From Clostridia bacterium (lineage in GTDB: Bacteria; Bacillota; Clostridia; Oscillospirales; Acutalibacteraceae), in the NCBI GenBank assembly GCA_900772705.1, contig CAAGRQ010000156.1, forward strand, positions 1-15,177: 15,177 bases of DNA, written 5' to 3'. Below are positions 1 to 6,810 of the stretch, one piece after another. The notes under the pieces were generated by a model. It had not been told where the DNA came from. It searched no databases and worked only from the letters and a program-made list of their open reading frames with translations. Within the stretch, counting starts at the first letter, position 1. Each line of letters starts with the position of its first letter. The position numbers and the translations under genes were made by a program.

Positions 1-51
1 CGCGTTACGAATTCTTGTAAGCATATCAGCGATTGGGTCTGTAATATGCAT
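1..51 (-). CDS. rpsH: 30S ribosomal protein uS8, N-terminal fragment
   Basis: Only the first 17 codons lie in the window; the gene runs off the left edge. The translation begins MHITDPIADMLTRIRNA, the nearly invariant start of bacterial uS8, a primary binder of the 16S rRNA central domain. The ATG is preceded by an AAGGAGGAAA ribosome binding site, and the gene follows rpsN as expected in the spc part of the S10-spc operon. The rest of the protein cannot be judged from here. Confidence 0.95.
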   Translation of the reverse strand, partial: MHITDPIADMLTRIRNA

Positions 52-87
52 TGATATTTCCTCCTTATAAATTTAGCAATTCTCGAT

Positions 88-273
88 TTACCAAGATGAT
101 TTCTTTACGCCCGGAATCTCACCCTTGTGAGCGAGTTCTCTAAAGCATACACGGCATACGCCATACTTACGAAGATAAGCATGAGGTCTACCGCAGATCT
201 TACATCTGTTGTAAGCTCTTGTTGAGAACTTAGCAGGCTTCTGCTGCTTTACTTTCATTGATGTCTTTGCCAC
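88..273 (-). CDS. rpsN: 30S ribosomal protein uS14, zinc-binding type
   Basis: A 61-residue small-subunit protein of the 30S head. It has the four zinc cysteines of the short uS14 form (C24, C27, C40, C43 in two CxxC pairs) and the typical ending PGVKKSSW. The zinc-free paralogue found in many bacteria is longer, about 89 residues. The start is a GTG (initiator Met) with a strong AAGGAGG about 8 nt upstream; the next in-frame ATG at codon 6 has no such site. It sits 12 nt after rplE. B. subtilis calls this form RpsZ (rpsN1). Family assignment is certain; zinc binding is inferred from the cysteines. Confidence 0.97.
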   Translation of the reverse strand: MAKTSMKVKQQKPAKFSTRAYNRCKICGRPHAYLRKYGVCRVCFRELAHKGEIPGVKKSSW

Positions 274-285
274 GATAATCCCTCC

Positions 286-828
286 TTACTCTGCGAACGG
301 AGCGCCCATAAGTTTGAGCAACTCTCTTGCTTCTTCGTCTGTGTTTGCTGTGGTAACCATAATAATGTCCATACCACGAACCTTGTCAATCTTGTCGTAA
401 TCGATTTCAGGGAAAATCAACTGCTCTTTGATACCCATAGCATAGTTGCCACGACCGTCAAATGAGTTAGGATTAATACCTCTGAAGTCACGAACTCTCG
501 GAAGAGCGAGATTGTAGAATCTGTCAAGGAATTCATACATTCTGTCGCCACGAAGAGTTACCTTTACGCCGATTGGCATACCTTCACGCAATTTGAAGTT
601 TGCTACTGATTTCTTAGCCTTACAGATAATCGGCTTTTGACCGGTAATCTGAGCAAGGTCGTTAACAATAGCGTCTACTACTTTTGAATTTTCACGAGCT
701 TCGCCGCAACCAACATTGATTACAATCTTGTCAAGCTTTGGGATTTGCATAACAGATTTGTATTCGAATTTCTTCATCAACGCAGGTGCTGCTTCTGACT
801 TATAAAGTTCTTTAAGTCTTGCTGCCAT
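286..828 (-). CDS. rplE: 50S ribosomal protein uL5
   Basis: A 180-residue protein of the large-subunit central protuberance. With uL18 and bL25-type proteins it binds 5S rRNA, and it contacts the P-site tRNA. The length is standard (about 179). Typical segments are visible: the N-terminal RLKELYKSEAAPALMKKF, the motif KIVINVGCGEA near residues 33-43, the GQKPI-KAKKSVANFKLREG block near 63-82, and the LPRVRDFRGINPNSFDGRGN block near 109-128. The SD AGGGAGG precedes the ATG. The gene lies 19 nt after rplX and 12 nt before rpsN, so it is co-transcribed with both. Confidence 0.97.
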   Translation of the reverse strand: MAARLKELYKSEAAPALMKKFEYKSVMQIPKLDKIVINVGCGEARENSKVVDAIVNDLAQITGQKPIICKAKKSVANFKLREGMPIGVKVTLRGDRMYEFLDRFYNLALPRVRDFRGINPNSFDGRGNYAMGIKEQLIFPEIDYDKIDKVRGMDIIMVTTANTDEEARELLKLMGAPFAE

Positions 829-847
829 TTGTTATGTCCTCCCTTTC

Positions 848-1159
848 TTAAAACTCGTTACCGCATTCCTTGTTTTTGCAAACACGAATGCCGCCCTTTT
901 TGTGACCGACTCTTGTAGCCTTCTTGCACTTAGGGCAAACTAACTGTACTTTTGATGCGTAGAGTGCGGATTCAACCTCTACAAGTCCGCCTGTCTCGCC
1001 CATTCTTGTAGGCTTAACATGCTTTGTAACAACATTAACGCCTTTAACGATAACCTTGCCCTCAGCAGGACTTACAGCGATAACTTCGCCCTGAACGCCC
1101 TTTGACTTACCGGAGAGAACCTGAACGGTATCGCCGGTTTTAACAAACATCTTTTTCAT
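848..1159 (-). CDS. rplX: 50S ribosomal protein uL24
   Basis: A 103-residue protein that starts large-subunit assembly on 23S rRNA domain I. The KOW segment is in the N-terminal half (TGDTVQVLSGKSKG, residues 8-21). An in-frame ATG lies 15 nt further upstream (1174), overlapping the rplN stop. That upstream codon and the next two read ATG GAG GTG, so they contain the ribosome binding site GGAGGTG itself. The internal ATG at 1159 has this SD at ideal distance and gives the family-typical MKKMFVKTGD start, so I chose it. The C-terminal end has four cysteines (C75, C78, C94, C99), a ribbon-like pattern seen in many uL24, but the second pair is CX4C rather than CX2C. Confidence 0.95.
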   Translation of the reverse strand: MKKMFVKTGDTVQVLSGKSKGVQGEVIAVSPAEGKVIVKGVNVVTKHVKPTRMGETGGLVEVESALYASKVQLVCPKCKKATRVGHKKGGIRVCKNKECGNEF

Positions 1160-1173
1160 TCTGCGCACCTCCA

Positions 1174-1542
1174 TTAAAGTACTTCCGGAGCGAGAGAAAG
1201 AATCTTCATGTAATCTTTTTCACGAAGCTCTCTTGCTACGGGGCCAAAAATACGGGTGCCTTTAGGAGTTTTATCCTCCTTAATAATTACGGCAGCATTT
1301 TCGTCAAAACGAATATACTGTCCATCATCACGACGTACACCTTTAGTTGTACGAACGATGACTGCTTTAACAACTTCGCCTTTCTTAACGATACCACCCG
1401 GAGCAGCTTTCTTTACAGAAGCTACGATAACATCGCCAATGTTGGCATACTTTCTGCCTGAGCCGCCGAGTACACGAATGCAAAGAATTTCTTTAGCGCC
1501 TGTATTGTCGGCAACCTTCAAACGACTTTCTTGTTGTATCAC
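1174..1542 (-). CDS. rplN: 50S ribosomal protein uL14
   Basis: A 122-residue protein, the exact usual length, forming part of the subunit interface next to bL19. The start chosen is a GTG giving (M)IQQESRLKVADNTGAKE, the near-universal uL14 N-terminus, with AAGGAGGT 7 nt upstream. A longer frame to an ATG at 1575 would put that SD inside the coding sequence and add 11 non-conserved residues. Conserved blocks RVLGGSGRKYANIGD and GPVARELREKDYMKILSLAPEVL are intact. The stop codon shares its last base with an ATG that is not the real rplX start. A 107-nt gap with a hairpin separates it from rpsQ. Confidence 0.97.
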   Translation of the reverse strand: MIQQESRLKVADNTGAKEILCIRVLGGSGRKYANIGDVIVASVKKAAPGGIVKKGEVVKAVIVRTTKGVRRDDGQYIRFDENAAVIIKEDKTPKGTRIFGPVARELREKDYMKILSLAPEVL

Positions 1543-1560
1543 AGTGTTTACCTCCTTCGT

Positions 1561-1591
1561 ACTGCAAAATAACACTTTGCTAAGTTGCAGT
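1561..1591 (-). other. Hairpin in the rpsQ-rplN gap
   Basis: The 107-nt spacer between rpsQ and rplN is long for this operon. It holds a perfect 7-bp inverted repeat ACTGCAA/TTGCAGT (1585-1591 with 1561-1567), with a smaller ACTT/AAGT pair (1582-1585 with 1574-1577) inside. The structure ends 10 nt before the rplN SD core. It has no U-tract after it, so it is not a terminator. An RNA-processing site, a stability element or a translational control site is possible. I see no convincing promoter in the spacer. Confidence 0.45.
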
Positions 1592-1649
1592 TATTATTTT
1601 TTTGACTAAATTAATAGACTTTATTTCTCAAAGCTGTAATTCGTAATGA

Positions 1650-1904
1650 TTACTTAGCCTTTTCGATAATTTCAACAACACGCCAATTCTTATCCTTGCT
1701 CATAGGACGGCATTCCATAATTTCTACCTTGTCGCCTACTCCGCATTCGTTATTCTCGTCGTGTGCTTTGTACTTAACAGACTTATCAACAATCTTATTA
1801 TAAAGAGGGTGCTTAACTCTGTCCTTAATAGTAACAACTACTGTCTTGTCCATCTTGTCGGATGTAACAATACCTACCTTGGTCTTTCTGAGGTTTCTAT
1901 CCAT
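1650..1904 (-). CDS. rpsQ: 30S ribosomal protein uS17
   Basis: An 84-residue OB-fold protein that binds 16S rRNA helices in the 5' domain early in 30S assembly. Conserved features are the RKTKVGIVTSDKMDKTVVV segment (residues 6-24), the RVKHPLYNKIV block (30-40) and CGVGDKVEIMECRPMSKDKNWRV (54-76). Length matches the family. The SD AAAGGAGGT lies 9 nt before the ATG. It follows rpmC by 15 nt, in the standard rplP-rpmC-rpsQ order. Confidence 0.97.
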   Translation of the reverse strand: MDRNLRKTKVGIVTSDKMDKTVVVTIKDRVKHPLYNKIVDKSVKYKAHDENNECGVGDKVEIMECRPMSKDKNWRVVEIIEKAK

Positions 1905-1919
1905 TATCAGTTACCTCCT

Positions 1920-2123
1920 TTAGGAATTAGCGTTTTCAAGTTCGATAGCTCTCTCAACTGTCATGATACGAGCAATATCTTTCTTGACCGCTTTAATTCT
2001 CATAGGGTTCTCGAGCTGATTGATAGCCTGCTGGAAACGAAGGTTAAAAAGTTCTTCCTTAAGTTCTGCCAACTTCTTTGCTCTCTGCTCTGCAGAAAGT
2101 GCCTTGATTTCTGATGCTTTCAT
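1920..2123 (-). CDS. rpmC: 50S ribosomal protein uL29
   Basis: A 67-residue two-helix protein at the peptide exit tunnel rim, where with uL23 it forms the docking site for trigger factor and SRP. It begins MKASEIKALSAEQRAKKLAELKEELFNLR (in two parts: residues 1-16, 17-29), the canonical pattern, and ends in a helix with VKKDIARIMTVERA. Its ATG overlaps the rplP stop by one base (TAATG), and its SD (GGGAGG) lies in the last rplP codons, so translation is probably coupled to rplP. Confidence 0.96.
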   Translation of the reverse strand: MKASEIKALSAEQRAKKLAELKEELFNLRFQQAINQLENPMRIKAVKKDIARIMTVERAIELENANS

Positions 2124-2545
2124 TACTGCTCGCCTCCCTCTTCTTTTTTAACAAACTTACATTTAACCGGGAGCTTATTTGCTGCGAGTCTCATAGCCTC
2201 ACGAGCAACATCCTCGCTTACGCCTGCAAGCTCGAACATTACCTTGCCCGGCTTAACTACTGCTACCCAGTAGTCAACATTACCTTTACCTTTACCCATA
2301 CGAGTATCGGCAGGTCTTGCTGTAATCGGCTTGTCTGGGAAAATCTTAATCCAAACTTTACCGCCACGCTTTGTGTAACGGGTCATAGCGATACGGGCTG
2401 CCTCAATCTGTGCTGCGGTAATCCATGCAGGCTCTGTTGTTGCCAAACCGTACTCACCGTATGTTACCTTATTACCTCTGGTTGCAACACCTGTCATACG
2501 ACCTCTGTGCTGCTTTCTGTGTTTTACACGCTTAGGTAAGAGCAT
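2123..2545 (-). CDS. rplP: 50S ribosomal protein uL16
   Basis: A 140-residue protein at the base of the central protuberance, which contacts A-site tRNA and is needed late in 50S assembly. The basic N-terminus MLLPKRVKHRKQHRGRMTG and the segment RYTKRGGKVWIKIFPDKPI are diagnostic, as is MGKGKGNVDYWVAVVKPGK. Both ends form one-base TAATG overlaps with neighbours: its ATG with the rpsC stop, and its stop with the rpmC ATG. The SD AAGGGGGA lies within the last codons of rpsC. Confidence 0.97.
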   Translation of the reverse strand: MLLPKRVKHRKQHRGRMTGVATRGNKVTYGEYGLATTEPAWITAAQIEAARIAMTRYTKRGGKVWIKIFPDKPITARPADTRMGKGKGNVDYWVAVVKPGKVMFELAGVSEDVAREAMRLAANKLPVKCKFVKKEEGGEQ

Positions 2546-3234
2546 TACTTATTTCCCCCTTCCTTGCGATTTGTTCTTCTCTTCTTATTGCGAGACTCTC
2601 TGAGAACCTCACCCTGATAGATCCAAACCTTAACACCGAGTCTGCCGTATGTTGTAGCAGCCTCTGCTGTACCGTAATCGATATCGGCACGAATTGTCTG
2701 AAGAGGAATTGTACCCTCTTTGTATGTTTCGCTACGAGCAATTTCTGCACCGCCGATTCTACCGGAAACCATAACCTTGATACCACGGGCACCGAGTCTC
2801 ATTGTGTTTCTGATAGCGCCCTTAACAGCTCTTCTGAATGCCACACGGCGCTCAAGCTGCTGAGCGATTGACTGAGCCACGAGAGTTGCGTTAAGGTCAG
2901 GCTGCTTAATCTCGATGATGTTGATGAATACTTCATTTACATCCTTGCCGAGTTTCTTAGCACAGATAGCCTTAAGTTTCTCAATCTCTGCGCCCTGCTT
3001 ACCGATAACCATACCGGGCTTTGCACAGTGAATATTGATTCTTACTCTCTTTGTGTCTCTTTCGATTTCTACTTTCGGAACACCTGCACTGTAAAGTGTC
3101 TTAAGGAGATATTTACGAAGATTGTAGTCTTCTACAAGAATGTCTCCGAATTCGCCTTTCTTTGCATACCAGCGAGAGTCCCAGTCTTTAATAACACCGA
3201 TTCTTAAACCGGTTGGATTACATTTCTGTCCCAT
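2545..3234 (-). CDS. rpsC: 30S ribosomal protein uS3
   Basis: A 229-residue protein of the 30S head at the mRNA entry site. It begins MGQKCNPTGLRIGVIKDWDS, has a KH domain with the GxxG loop in GMVIGKQGAEIEKL (IGKQG at 77-81), and a C-terminal domain with RRAVKGAIRNTMRLGARGIK and the segment GRIGGAEIARSETYKEGTIP. Length is usual for Firmicutes (about 215-230). The SD GGAGG lies 10 nt before the ATG. The stop shares one base with the rplP ATG. Confidence 0.97.
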   Translation of the reverse strand: MGQKCNPTGLRIGVIKDWDSRWYAKKGEFGDILVEDYNLRKYLLKTLYSAGVPKVEIERDTKRVRINIHCAKPGMVIGKQGAEIEKLKAICAKKLGKDVNEVFINIIEIKQPDLNATLVAQSIAQQLERRVAFRRAVKGAIRNTMRLGARGIKVMVSGRIGGAEIARSETYKEGTIPLQTIRADIDYGTAEAATTYGRLGVKVWIYQGEVLRESRNKKRRTNRKEGGNK

Positions 3235-3252
3235 TTAACTTTACCTCCTCGC

Positions 3253-3591
3253 TTAGTCTTCCATTTCCTTGAGTACAAGGGTAATGTGTGATGTTCTCTT
3301 ATTGATTCTGTATGCTCTGCCCTGAGCTCTAGGCTGAATTCTCTTAAGAATCGGGCCGGGAGCAACATGTGCATAAGCCACATATAATCTTGTTGTGTCC
3401 ATATTAAAGTTATTCTCAGCGTTTGCCATTGCTGACTTGAGAACCTTCATAACAGGCTCTGTTGCAGCTTTTGGTGTGAACTTAAGAATAGCCATAGCCT
3501 TGTCTGCAGGTTGGTTTCTGATAAGATCGAGAACGATCTGAACCTTTCTGGGAGACATACGGACATATGATGCTTTTGCTTTAGATTCCAT
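3253..3591 (-). CDS. rplV: 50S ribosomal protein uL22
   Basis: A 112-residue protein whose beta-hairpin lines the peptide exit tunnel. The N-terminal YVRMSPRKVQIVLDLIRN (residues 9-26) and the C-terminal hairpin region GPILKRIQPRAQGRAYRINKR (residues 78-87, 88-98) are intact, with the conserved RAxGRA and the terminal SHITLVL. Mutations in that hairpin are known to give macrolide resistance; this copy has no insertion or deletion that I can see. The SD AAGGGAG precedes the ATG. It lies between rpsS (17 nt) and rpsC (18 nt). Confidence 0.97.
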   Translation of the reverse strand: MESKAKASYVRMSPRKVQIVLDLIRNQPADKAMAILKFTPKAATEPVMKVLKSAMANAENNFNMDTTRLYVAYAHVAPGPILKRIQPRAQGRAYRINKRTSHITLVLKEMED

Positions 3592-3608
3592 AATTATTCT
3601 CCCTTCTA

Positions 3609-3881
3609 TTACTTACCGGTCTTAGTGCCTGCATGGCCTCTGAATGTTCTGGTCGGTGCAAATTCACCGAGCTTATGTCCAACCATATCCTCTGTAACAT
3701 ATACAGGAACATGCTTTCTTCCGTCGTGAACAGCAAATGTGTGACCAACGAACTCAGGGAAGATTGTTGAACTTCTTGACCAAGTTTTAATAACTTGCTT
3801 GTCGCCCTTAGCGTTGAGTGCTTCAACCTTCTTGTAGAGGCTTTCTTCAACATAAGCGCCTTTTTTAGTACTTCTACTCAT
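3609..3881 (-). CDS. rpsS: 30S ribosomal protein uS19
   Basis: A 90-residue protein of the 30S head that works with uS13 near the A-site finger. It starts MSRSTKKGAYVEESLYKKV and contains IKTWSRSSTIFPEFVGHTF and HDGRKHVPVYVTEDMVGHKLGEFAPTR (as the pieces 54-66 and 67-80), ending with the FRGHAG motif. Length is usual (about 92). A strong AAAGGAGA lies upstream of the ATG, and the gene is 19 nt after rplB. Confidence 0.97.
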   Translation of the reverse strand: MSRSTKKGAYVEESLYKKVEALNAKGDKQVIKTWSRSSTIFPEFVGHTFAVHDGRKHVPVYVTEDMVGHKLGEFAPTRTFRGHAGTKTGK

Positions 3882-3900
3882 TTAATCTTCTCCTTTCCGT

Positions 3901-4734
3901 TTACTTACTGTTTCTGCGGCGTACGATAAGCTTATCGGAAGCCTTCTTCTTAGCACGAGTCTTATAACCGAGAGCCGGCTTACCCCAAGGAGTGCACGGA
4001 CCCGGACGACCGATAGGTGACTTACCTTCACCACCACCGTGTGGGTGGTCATTCGGGTTCATTACAGAACCACGAACTGTAGGTCTCCAGCCCATATTGC
4101 GCTTACGACCTGCTTTACCGATTTTAACGTTAGCGTGGTCAGAGTTACCGACAACGCCTACTGTTGCGATACATTCCTTTGGTACATTTCTCAACTCGCC
4201 TGAAGGAAGTCTGAGAAGTGCATAAGGACCTTCGAGAGCCATAAGCTGAGCGCTGTTACCTGCTGATCTTGCAAGCTGAGCACCGTTGCCCGGATAAAGC
4301 TCTACATTGTGTACGATAGTACCGACCGGCATATTCTCGAGAGGAAGTGCGTTACCTACAACGATATCTACATCTGTACCGGCGATTACTGTTGCGCCTA
4401 CCTTAAGACCTTCCGGAGCAGTGATATAACTCTTTACTCCGTCTTCGTACTGGATAAGTGCAATGTGTGCAGAACGGTTTGGGTCATATTCGATTGACTT
4501 AACCTCTGCCGGAATATCGAACTTATTTCTCTTAAAATCAATAACACGATATTTTCTTCTGTTTCCGCCACCACGGTGACGAACTGTAATTCTTCCGTAA
4601 GAGTTACGACCTGACTTCTTGTTCAATGGTTCAAGAAGCGATTTCTCAGGAGCAACTTTTGAGAGAGAAGAATAATCAATTACCGACATATTTCTTCTTG
4701 AAGGTGTAGTCGGCTTATAATTTCTTACTGCCAT
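3901..4734 (-). CDS. rplB: 50S ribosomal protein uL2
   Basis: A 277-residue protein, the usual length, needed for subunit association and peptidyl transferase centre assembly. The N-terminal block TPSRRNMSVIDYSSLSK, the HRGGGNRRKYRVIDFKRNK block (53-71) and the C-terminal NPNDHPHGGGEGKSPIGRPG (226-245) are all present. H230 corresponds to the conserved histidine close to the peptidyl transferase centre in other bacteria. The SD AAGGAGA lies 7 nt before the ATG. A 121-nt spacer with two hairpins separates it from rplW, whereas most other junctions in this operon are 0-20 nt. Confidence 0.98.
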   Translation of the reverse strand: MAVRNYKPTTPSRRNMSVIDYSSLSKVAPEKSLLEPLNKKSGRNSYGRITVRHRGGGNRRKYRVIDFKRNKFDIPAEVKSIEYDPNRSAHIALIQYEDGVKSYITAPEGLKVGATVIAGTDVDIVVGNALPLENMPVGTIVHNVELYPGNGAQLARSAGNSAQLMALEGPYALLRLPSGELRNVPKECIATVGVVGNSDHANVKIGKAGRKRNMGWRPTVRGSVMNPNDHPHGGGEGKSPIGRPGPCTPWGKPALGYKTRAKKKASDKLIVRRRNSK

Positions 4735-4855
4735 TTATTAATCTCCTTACTGTGAATAACTTTGCGAAAGGATGGCACCTTTCATACCTCATCATCCACA
4801 TATTTGCGTTGCTTATATAATAGGTATAAATATTTATCTATATACCTATCTGCGA
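4735..4855 (-). other. rplW-rplB spacer with two hairpins
   Basis: The transcript between rplW and rplB can form two separate hairpins. The first has a perfect 9-bp A/U-rich stem, ATAGGTATA/TATACCTAT (4841-4849 with 4820-4828), and a 12-nt loop. The second has a 6-bp stem GAAAGG/CCTTTC (4778-4783 with 4766-4771) and a 6-nt loop. Neither is followed by a U-tract, so neither looks like a terminator. I find no -35/-10 pair that I would call a promoter. The hairpins could be a processing site or a binding site for an r-protein such as uL2. Confidence 0.5.
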
Positions 4856-5152
4856 TTACATCATATCGTTAAAGAATTCAATTTCCTTTGAATCCTCTGT
4901 AAGAGTTACGATAGCCTTCTTCCAAGAAGGAGTGTAGCCTACATTGTAACCCTGACGGCGCTGATGACCTCTGACATTCATTGTGTTTACCTTAGCAACT
5001 TTTGTGCCCGGGAAAACAGCTTCGACTGCCTTAGCAATCTCAATCTTGTTAGCGTCCTTAGCTACCTTAAAGGTATACTTCTTTTCCATAATGCCCATCA
5101 TTGAATTTTCTGTGATGATTGGCTTAAGGATAATATCCTGTGCTGCTTTCAT
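4856..5152 (-). CDS. rplW: 50S ribosomal protein uL23
   Basis: A 98-residue exit-tunnel protein and the main docking site for trigger factor and SRP. It begins MKAAQDIILKPIITENSM and has YTFKVAKDANKIEIAKAVEAVF (residues 26-36, 37-47) and the loop VRGHQRRQGYNVGYTPSWKKA near 64-84. Length is usual (95-100). Its ATG overlaps the rplD stop by one base (TAATG), and the SD GAGGAGGT lies in the end of rplD, so coupling to rplD is likely. Confidence 0.97.
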   Translation of the reverse strand: MKAAQDIILKPIITENSMMGIMEKKYTFKVAKDANKIEIAKAVEAVFPGTKVAKVNTMNVRGHQRRQGYNVGYTPSWKKAIVTLTEDSKEIEFFNDMM

Positions 5153-5775
5153 TATGCGTATACCTCCTCAATCTTCTTTGCTGCGTCCTTGAGAACGATG
5201 AACGAATCACAATTAAGGATGTCATAAACGCAAAGTGTGTTTACTGTAGCAACCTTAACGCCCTCAATGTTACGAGCACTCTTATAGATTGTCTCGTCAG
5301 CCTCGGCTGTTACGATAAGAGCCTTTTTAGCCGACTTGAGTTTTGCAAGCATCTCAACAATAGCCTTTGTCTTAATGCCGTCAAGCTCAATCTTGTTTAC
5401 TACCATCATTTCTTCGCCTGCAACCTTTGAGGACAAAGCTGATTTCATAGCAAGTCTCTTAACTTTCTTGTTAAGTTCTACCTTATACTTTCTCGGCTTA
5501 GGACCGAGTGCGATACCGCCGTGTGTCCACTGAGGTGATCTGGTTGAGCCCTGACGAGCTCTGCCTGTTCCCTTTTGTCTCCAAGGCTTTGCACCGCCAC
5601 CGCTTACTTCTGAACGAGTGAGAGTGGACTGTGTGCCCTGGCGTTGGTTAGCAAGATAGCTAACTACTGCGAGATGCATTGCATCTGCGTTTGGCTCAAT
5701 GCCGAATACTGAATCGGCAAGCTCGAGCTTTGAAGTCTTTCTTCCTTCTTGGTTATAAACCTGAACCTGTGCCAT
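5152..5775 (-). CDS. rplD: 50S ribosomal protein uL4
   Basis: A 207-residue tunnel-wall protein. The extended tunnel loop is recognisable at about 45-95, with SGGGAKPWRQKGTGRARQGS (58-77) and RSPQWTHGG (79-87). In E. coli uL4 also represses its own S10 operon by binding the rpsJ leader; whether this applies here is unknown, but the rpsJ leader in this window is long and structured. The SD AAAGGAGAG precedes the ATG. It lies 17 nt after rplC and overlaps rplW by one base. Confidence 0.97.
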   Translation of the reverse strand: MAQVQVYNQEGRKTSKLELADSVFGIEPNADAMHLAVVSYLANQRQGTQSTLTRSEVSGGGAKPWRQKGTGRARQGSTRSPQWTHGGIALGPKPRKYKVELNKKVKRLAMKSALSSKVAGEEMMVVNKIELDGIKTKAIVEMLAKLKSAKKALIVTAEADETIYKSARNIEGVKVATVNTLCVYDILNCDSFIVLKDAAKKIEEVYA

Positions 5776-5792
5776 ATTTATCTCTCCTTTCG

Positions 5793-6425
5793 TTAAGCTT
5801 TAACAGCGTCTGCAATAACAACGATGCCGCCCTTAGGACCCGGAATAGCGCCCTTGATAGCGATAAGGTTTGATTCTGCGTCAACCTTTACTACTGTAAG
5901 GTTTTGAACTGTTACATTTTCGTGGCCGTAATGACCTGCCATCTTCTTACCCTTAAATACTCTTGAAGGGCTTGAGCAAGCGCCGAGTGAACCTGCGTGA
6001 CGGTGGTTAGGACCTGTACCGTGGCTCATTCTGAGTCTTGAGAAGTTCCAACGCTTGATTGCGCCGGCAGTTCCGTGACCCTTGCTTGTTCCTTTAACAT
6101 CAACTACATCGCCTGCTGCAAATACATCAGCCTTGAGAATGTCGCCGACATTGATTGATGAGATGTCATCGAGACGGAACTCTTTAAGTGTTTTCTTAGG
6201 AGCGACATTTGCTTTATCGAAGTGTCCCTTCATTGGCTTGTTTACTCTGGCAACCTTTACATCGCCGAAACCAACCTGAACAGCCTCGTAGCCGTCGTTC
6301 TCTGTTGTCTTCTTCTGGGTAACTACGCAAGGACCTGCCTCAACAACGGTAACAGGAACAGCGTTGCCTGCCTCGTCGAAGATTTGAGTCATGCCGATTT
6401 TCTTACCGATAAGACCTTTCTTCAT
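5793..6425 (-). CDS. rplC: 50S ribosomal protein uL3
   Basis: A 210-residue protein that binds near the 3' end of 23S rRNA and starts 50S assembly. It begins MKKGLIGKKIGMTQIFDEAG and has the extended loop from about 113 to 165, including KGHGTAGAIKRWNFSR and SHGTGPNHRHAGSLG. The tip reads GSLGACSSP, without the glutamine that PrmB methylates in E. coli (GSIGQNQTP there). Length is usual (about 209). The SD AAAGGAGGA lies close upstream. A 67-nt gap with a hairpin separates it from rpsJ. Confidence 0.97.
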   Translation of the reverse strand: MKKGLIGKKIGMTQIFDEAGNAVPVTVVEAGPCVVTQKKTTENDGYEAVQVGFGDVKVARVNKPMKGHFDKANVAPKKTLKEFRLDDISSINVGDILKADVFAAGDVVDVKGTSKGHGTAGAIKRWNFSRLRMSHGTGPNHRHAGSLGACSSPSRVFKGKKMAGHYGHENVTVQNLTVVKVDAESNLIAIKGAIPGPKGGIVVIADAVKA

Positions 6426-6449
6426 TTGTATTTCCTCCTTTGGTTATTG

Positions 6450-6465
6450 GTTGGGTACCCCCAAC
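6450..6465 (-). other. Hairpin between rpsJ and rplC
   Basis: The transcript reads GTTGGG-GGTA-CCCAAC, a perfect 6-bp GC-rich stem with a 4-nt loop. It lies 10 nt upstream of the AAAGGAGGA ribosome binding site of rplC. Flanking GGT and ACC could add an outer helix after an internal loop. There is no U-tract, so it is not a terminator. It may slow or control rplC translation or protect the mRNA; function is unknown. Confidence 0.5.
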
Positions 6466-6492
6466 ATGACCTCGACTGTGTTTTAACTCGGA

Positions 6493-6810
6493 TTACTTTG
6501 TTTTGATTTCCAAGTCAACACCGGCCGGGAGCTCAAGACCCTGAAGAGCTTCAATAGTTTTATTTGAAGGTCTGAGGATGTCAATGAGTCTTTTGTGTGT
6601 TCTCTGCTCAAACTGCTCACGGCTGTCCTTGTACTTGTGAGTAGCACGAAGGATTGTAACCTTTTCGATTTCGGTGGGGAGCGGGATAGGACCGCTTACC
6701 TGAGCACCTGTTCTCTTTGCAGTTTCAACAATCTTTTCTGCTGCCTGATCAACAATGCTGTGATCATAGCCTTTAAGTCTGATTCTGATTCTGACTTTAC
6801 TTGCTGCCAT
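6493..6810 (-). CDS. rpsJ: 30S ribosomal protein uS10
   Basis: A 105-residue protein of the 30S head, which also forms the NusB-uS10 antitermination complex (NusE). It begins MAASKVRIRIRLKGYDHSIV and contains KRTGAQVSGPIPLPTEIEKV (32-51, the rRNA-penetrating loop) and REQFEQRTHKRLIDI (64-78). The frame stays open 40 codons upstream to an ATG at 6930, but that extension is unlike uS10 and runs through leader hairpins. The ATG at 6810 has GGAGGAA 8 nt upstream and gives the usual length, so I chose it. This is the first gene of the S10 operon here. Confidence 0.97.
   Translation of the reverse strand: MAASKVRIRIRLKGYDHSIVDQAAEKIVETAKRTGAQVSGPIPLPTEIEKVTILRATHKYKDSREQFEQRTHKRLIDILRPSNKTIEALQGLELPAGVDLEIKTK

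Noticed and set aside
1160..1174. Upstream ATG as the rplX start
   Set aside because: The codons ATG GAG GTG contain the ribosome binding site for the ATG at 1159, which gives the usual uL24 N-terminus.
3992..4225. Plus-strand open frames over rplB and other ribosomal genes
   Set aside because: They are antisense shadows of well-conserved genes, without ribosome binding sites.
4728..4805. Short frame before rplB that overlaps its start
   Set aside because: No SD, and no conserved reason for a peptide there; the hairpins explain the spacer better.
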